A stretch of DNA of 17,511 nt, taken from CAZOEL01 sp964578835. GTDB lineage: Bacteria; Desulfobacterota; Syntrophobacteria; Syntrophobacterales; Syntrophobacteraceae. Under the pieces are notes generated by a model, which was not told the DNA's origin, searched no databases, and saw only the letters and a program-made list of their open reading frames with translations. Location of the stretch: assembly GCA_964578835.1 (NCBI GenBank), contig CAZOEL010000109.1, positions 1 through 17,511 on the forward strand. Reading direction: 5' to 3'. Positions 15,002-17,511 of the stretch are shown piece by piece. Within the stretch, counting starts at the first letter, position 1; the number at the start of each line of letters is the position of its first letter. The position numbers were made by a program, and so were the translations under genes.

Positions 15002-16831
15002 TCAAGCGCCGCTTGGCCCGCTGCTCGCCAAATCCGTTTGAAAATCGGCTATGTCGGCTTGACCGTCGAAATCAAGATCCTTTTCGCGCTTCACCAGGGC
15101 TTCGACTTCATCATAGGTCTCCCAAAGATCGGGAGCGCCATCCCCGTTCGTGTCTTCCTTGACGGACGCAATCCTTCCTTTTTCATAGATAAACCAAACA
15201 TCGGGATTTCCGTCGCCATCGTTGTCCTTTTCAGCTCGAACCGCATTTTCCTCGTCGTCATAGAACCAGACGAGATTCAATCGCCCGCTGCGCCCCTCAT
15301 CTTCTTCGCTTCTGATCAGCTTCCCGCTATCATTATAAAATTCCCGCAGATCCAGGAGGCCGTCCCCATCCTCATCGATTTCTTTTTGCTCCAACACTCC
15401 CCCCTTATGGAAGAAGCGCGCTTCAGGATTGCCGTCCTTGTTTACGTCCAGTTCCACCACCTGAGACCACTCCGGACGGTCAAGCCATTGAGTCGTTTCA
15501 AAAAAGCCGTCATGATCGCTGTCGTTCACCAGCTTTTGCTTGGAGCCGCCCGCGTAATAAACCTTTAGATCGATCTGGCCGTCTGCGTTCTGGTCTCTTT
15601 CCACCCGAACAACCTGGTTATCCTTGTAATATTGCCATGTATCGATTCGCCCGTCCCGATCCGAATCGATTTCGGCCCGCTCCTTCTTCTCGGCGCTGTC
15701 GAAAAAGATCCTGGTGTTCGGCTTTCCCTTCCGATCTTCATCCAAAGTCTGAGAGTAAAGTTTGCCGTTCCGGAAGGACGAGACGCTTTCAAGGAAGCCA
15801 TCGCCGTCCGCATCTTCTTCCAGCCTGACGAGAGTCCCTTTTTCATAGACTCGCACCCTGTTGATCCGCCCACAGTGTTTGCCGTCTTCTTTGACCTCTT
15901 TTATCCGGCCCGCCTCGTCAAAACGGATGAAATAATCAGTCTTGCCGTCATAATTGGCGTCTTTGTCCTGTGATGCCGGCTTGCCGTTTTGAAAGATCGT
16001 GAAAACGTCCATGGCGCCGTCCAGGTTGCTGTCTTTCTTTTGCTCTACCGGCTTTCCGTTCTCAAAAAGGGTGACGCAATCGACCTTCCCGTCAAGATTG
16101 GCGTCTTTCTCCTCTTTGATGGGCTCGCCCTTCCTGTAGAAGCGGCAGACCTCGAGCTTTCCATCTTTGTCGAGATCGTGATTGCTCCTTTCCGGCAGCC
16201 CTTCCCGGTCAAAGAGTATGATCTTTTCATATCTTCCATCTTCATCGGCATCGCTCTTTTCCTCGACCGGCTTGCCGTTCTTGAATGTCTGCCAGAGATC
16301 GGGCTTTCCATTCCTGTTTGTATCCTTTTGAGCCGAAGCCAGATGGCCGTTCTCGAAGTGGTAGACGCAATCGAAGACGCCGTCGCCCGTAGTGTCCTTT
16401 TTTATCTGAGAGGGACGCCCCTGCTCGTCGAAGAAAGTGACCTGGGAGACTTTCTTCGATCCGCTCAACCTCTCCTGCCTGCGCCGTTTTCCCTGCTCGT
16501 CGAAGAAATCCTGGCAGTCTATCTGGCCGTTGAAATCCGTATCGCTTTCAATCCGTATGAGGACCTCATTCCGGTAATGCTGGAAGCGATCCATACGACC
16601 GTCCTTGTTGCTGTCGATTTCAAGCCTCAGAATCTTGCCTCGATCATCCAGAACGCCTACCTGATCGATTTTGCCATCGCCGTCGGCGTCTTTTTCCACC
16701 CTTTTCTCACCGGCGTGAACGCTGCCGGGAGAGAAGAAGCAAAAAACCGCCTGAGCCAAAGCCGCCAGAAGAAGCAAGGCCAAAGCTGCGCGGCTCGCTC
16801 GCGCCGCCCCAGTAGAATCCAGTATCTTCAA
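15002..16831 (-). CDS. Secreted protein with 22 DxDxDG calcium-loop repeats (609 aa)
   Basis: After a signal peptide (residues 1-40, ALALLLLAALAQAVFCFF, likely cut after SVHA) the whole protein consists of about 22 tandem ~24-residue units. Each begins with an EF-hand or thrombospondin-3-like loop such as DADGDGKID, DTNGDGAPD or DSDRDGRID and continues with an aromatic and a turn (YxxGK, FxNGK) plus charged residues. Units 3, 11, 13 and 19 are degenerate in the loop. Such repeats bind calcium and form rigid extracellular arrays; the particular family is not recognised. The start is TTG at 16831, 7 nt after AGGAGG. An upstream in-frame ATG at 16993 would translate through an intrinsic terminator and give no proper signal peptide. 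It is first in the operon with exbB, exbD and tonB, so a role at the cell surface linked to TonB energy is plausible. Confidence 0.82.
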   Translation of the reverse strand: MKILDSTGAARASRAALALLLLAALAQAVFCFFSPGSVHAGEKRVEKDADGDGKIDQVGVLDDRGKILRLEIDSNKDGRMDRFQHYRNEVLIRIESDTDFNGQIDCQDFFDEQGKRRRQERLSGSKKVSQVTFFDEQGRPSQIKKDTTGDGVFDCVYHFENGHLASAQKDTNRNGKPDLWQTFKNGKPVEEKSDADEDGRYEKIILFDREGLPERSNHDLDKDGKLEVCRFYRKGEPIKEEKDANLDGKVDCVTLFENGKPVEQKKDSNLDGAMDVFTIFQNGKPASQDKDANYDGKTDYFIRFDEAGRIKEVKEDGKHCGRINRVRVYEKGTLVRLEEDADGDGFLESVSSFRNGKLYSQTLDEDRKGKPNTRIFFDSAEKKERAEIDSDRDGRIDTWQYYKDNQVVRVERDQNADGQIDLKVYYAGGSKQKLVNDSDHDGFFETTQWLDRPEWSQVVELDVNKDGNPEARFFHKGGVLEQKEIDEDGDGLLDLREFYNDSGKLIRSEEDEGRSGRLNLVWFYDDEENAVRAEKDNDGDGNPDVWFIYEKGRIASVKEDTNGDGAPDLWETYDEVEALVKREKDLDFDGQADIADFQTDLASSGPSGA

Positions 16832-16942
16832 TCCACAACCTCCTGCGCGGATGATGCGCCTTCCGCCGCTCCCATAGATGCTTGCACAGTGCGCTTTGGG
16901 GATAACCTCTTGCTGCCTGGGCACAGACGCCCGAAACAAAAC

Positions 16943-16979
16943 AAAAAAAGCCGCCGAGGCGATTCTCGCCCCAAGCGGC
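16943..16979 (-). terminator. Intrinsic terminator upstream of the repeat-protein operon
   Basis: On the minus strand GCCGC (16979-16975) pairs with GCGGC (16954-16950) and, inside it, GGCGA with TCGCC (16970-16966 and 16962-16958; 3-nt loop), followed by seven T (16949-16943). It lies about 112 nt before the TTG start of the repeat protein and downstream of a strong promoter, so it would end a short RNA or attenuate the operon. Confidence 0.85.
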
Positions 16980-17170
16980 CTTCTTGGCTGCATTGCTAAT
17001 AAAACAAAATGCCTTATCGAGGATTGCGCATCGAAGACGTCGACCGACCCAGCGTCATCCTTGTGACGCGTTTACACTGAGCGCCTTCGGCCACAATCCC
17101 CCGTCGCCAGGAGCCGTTCACGGCCCAGCGACGTTTATCTAAAAACCTTCTTGGACGTTGACTTTAAAAC
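16943..17170 (-). ncRNA. Structured leader or small RNA (~228 nt)
   Basis: Between a near-consensus promoter and an intrinsic terminator, the minus-strand RNA folds locally: a hairpin at 17133-17102 (CGTCGC with GCGACG, inner GCCG/CGGC with a 4-nt loop), an enclosing pairing GGATTG (17099-17094, reading CAATCC on plus) with CAATCC (17026-17021), and inside it a perfect 6-bp hairpin at 17069-17052 whose loop carries AAGGA. No known riboswitch consensus is evident. It may be an attenuated 5' leader of the repeat-exbB-exbD-tonB operon or an independent small RNA. Confidence 0.5.
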
Positions 17171-17176
17171 AGCCGA

Positions 17177-17205
17177 ACTATATGAAGTTCGTGGTCTTCT
17201 GTCAA
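17177..17205 (-). promoter_or_regulatory. Strong sigma70-type promoter
   Basis: TTGACA (17205-17200) and TATAGT (17182-17177) are exactly 17 nt apart, matching 11 of 12 consensus bases. Transcription would begin near 17170 and run towards the repeat-protein operon. Confidence 0.75.
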
Positions 17206-17340
17206 CGCGTTTATCGTTGAGGTCCGAGTTTGAACTTGAACATTCCATGGATTGACACACGGTAAATTTGTTCTCATTCAGAAATGACCTTGCATACGAG
17301 ATTTTTTGCCCTGCGCTTCGCTCCCAAATGCTTTACGTGA

Positions 17341-17430
17341 TAGCCCTGAAGGGGCGAAATATCATAGCCCAGGGCATCGCCCTGGGGAGAAGGATCACGC
17401 CAGGAGATTGGAAGCCCTGAAAGGGCGATA
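17341..17430. repeat. Dispersed GC-rich palindromic repeat
   Basis: Two copies of gccctgaa(g/a)gggc (17343-17355 and 17413-17425) flank a perfect 8-bp hairpin, cccagggc-atc-gccctggg (17368-17386). This gccctgaaagggc / cccagggc arrangement is, from general experience, a recurrent intergenic repeat in diverse bacteria. The remaining gene-free sequence at 16994-17511 outside the promoter, leader and this repeat shows nothing I can identify. Confidence 0.6.
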
Positions 17431-17511
17431 CATCTAGAGAATGGTTAGGTTATCCTGCCCTTTCAGCAACTGTGTTGGCTGTCAAGCACTTTTTGCCGAT
17501 TGAGGGTTCCA

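Noticed and set aside
16832..16993. Upstream ATG at 16993 for the repeat protein
   Set aside because: Translation would cross a strong intrinsic terminator; the TTG at 16831 has AGGAGG and begins a normal signal peptide.
17462..17511. Possible insertion-sequence end at the window edge
   Set aside because: The sequence (tgtcaagcac...) looks vaguely like a terminal repeat, but no matching end or transposase is in view.

Overview
The window looks like chromosome of a strictly anaerobic, syntrophic or sulfate-reducing deltaproteobacterium (Desulfobacterota, Syntrophobacter-like). The reasons are a cytoplasmic HdrA-MvhD-FrhB electron-transfer operon, a [NiFe]-hydrogenase maturation protease, and decoding of UGA as selenocysteine in two neighbouring genes. 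The taxonomic call is an inference; no rRNA or tRNA gene is present.

Layout. 1-222: a 9-bp hairpin and six copies of a ~23-bp tandem repeat. 223-4896 (minus): operon hdrA (1013 aa, Sec60), mvhD (143 aa, Sec68) and an frhB-like gene. Conventional calling would break the first two at in-frame TGA codons; each TGA is followed by a SECIS-like hairpin. 5073-5588 (minus): hydrogenase maturation protease. 5784-7547 (minus): four small proteins of unknown function, one secreted and one with a four-cysteine site. 7548-7981: no gene; an 83-bp extragenic palindrome and two hairpins. 7982-9648 (minus): acuC-like deacetylase followed by acuB-like CBS-CBS-ACT protein. 9649-10037: divergent intergenic region. 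10038-12704 (plus): 888-aa REC-PAS-PAS-GAF histidine kinase. 12705-13220: no protein gene, but a strong candidate for an unassigned structured RNA on the minus strand with promoter, 10-bp closing stem at the predicted +1, internal hairpins and an intrinsic terminator. 13221-16831 (minus): operon of a secreted protein with 22 DxDxDG repeats, then exbB, exbD and tonB. 16832-17511: a sigma70-type promoter, a structured RNA with an intrinsic terminator (an attenuated leader or a separate small RNA) and a dispersed GC-rich repeat.

How the genes work together. HdrA (flavin and Fe-S clusters), MvhD ([2Fe-2S] connector) and FrhB (Fe-S/flavin electron input or output) form a cytoplasmic electron-transfer module, probably linked to ferredoxin and a hydrogenase, formate or NAD(P)H partner encoded elsewhere. 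No HdrB/HdrC and no hydrogenase catalytic subunit is present. AcuC and AcuB suggest control of acetyl-CoA metabolism by protein deacetylation and adenylate sensing. ExbB-ExbD-TonB energise an outer-membrane process in which the co-transcribed calcium-loop repeat protein may take part.

The observations most worth following up are the twin selenocysteine sites, the ncRNA candidate near 12841-13140, and the terminator-bearing leader near 16943-17170.
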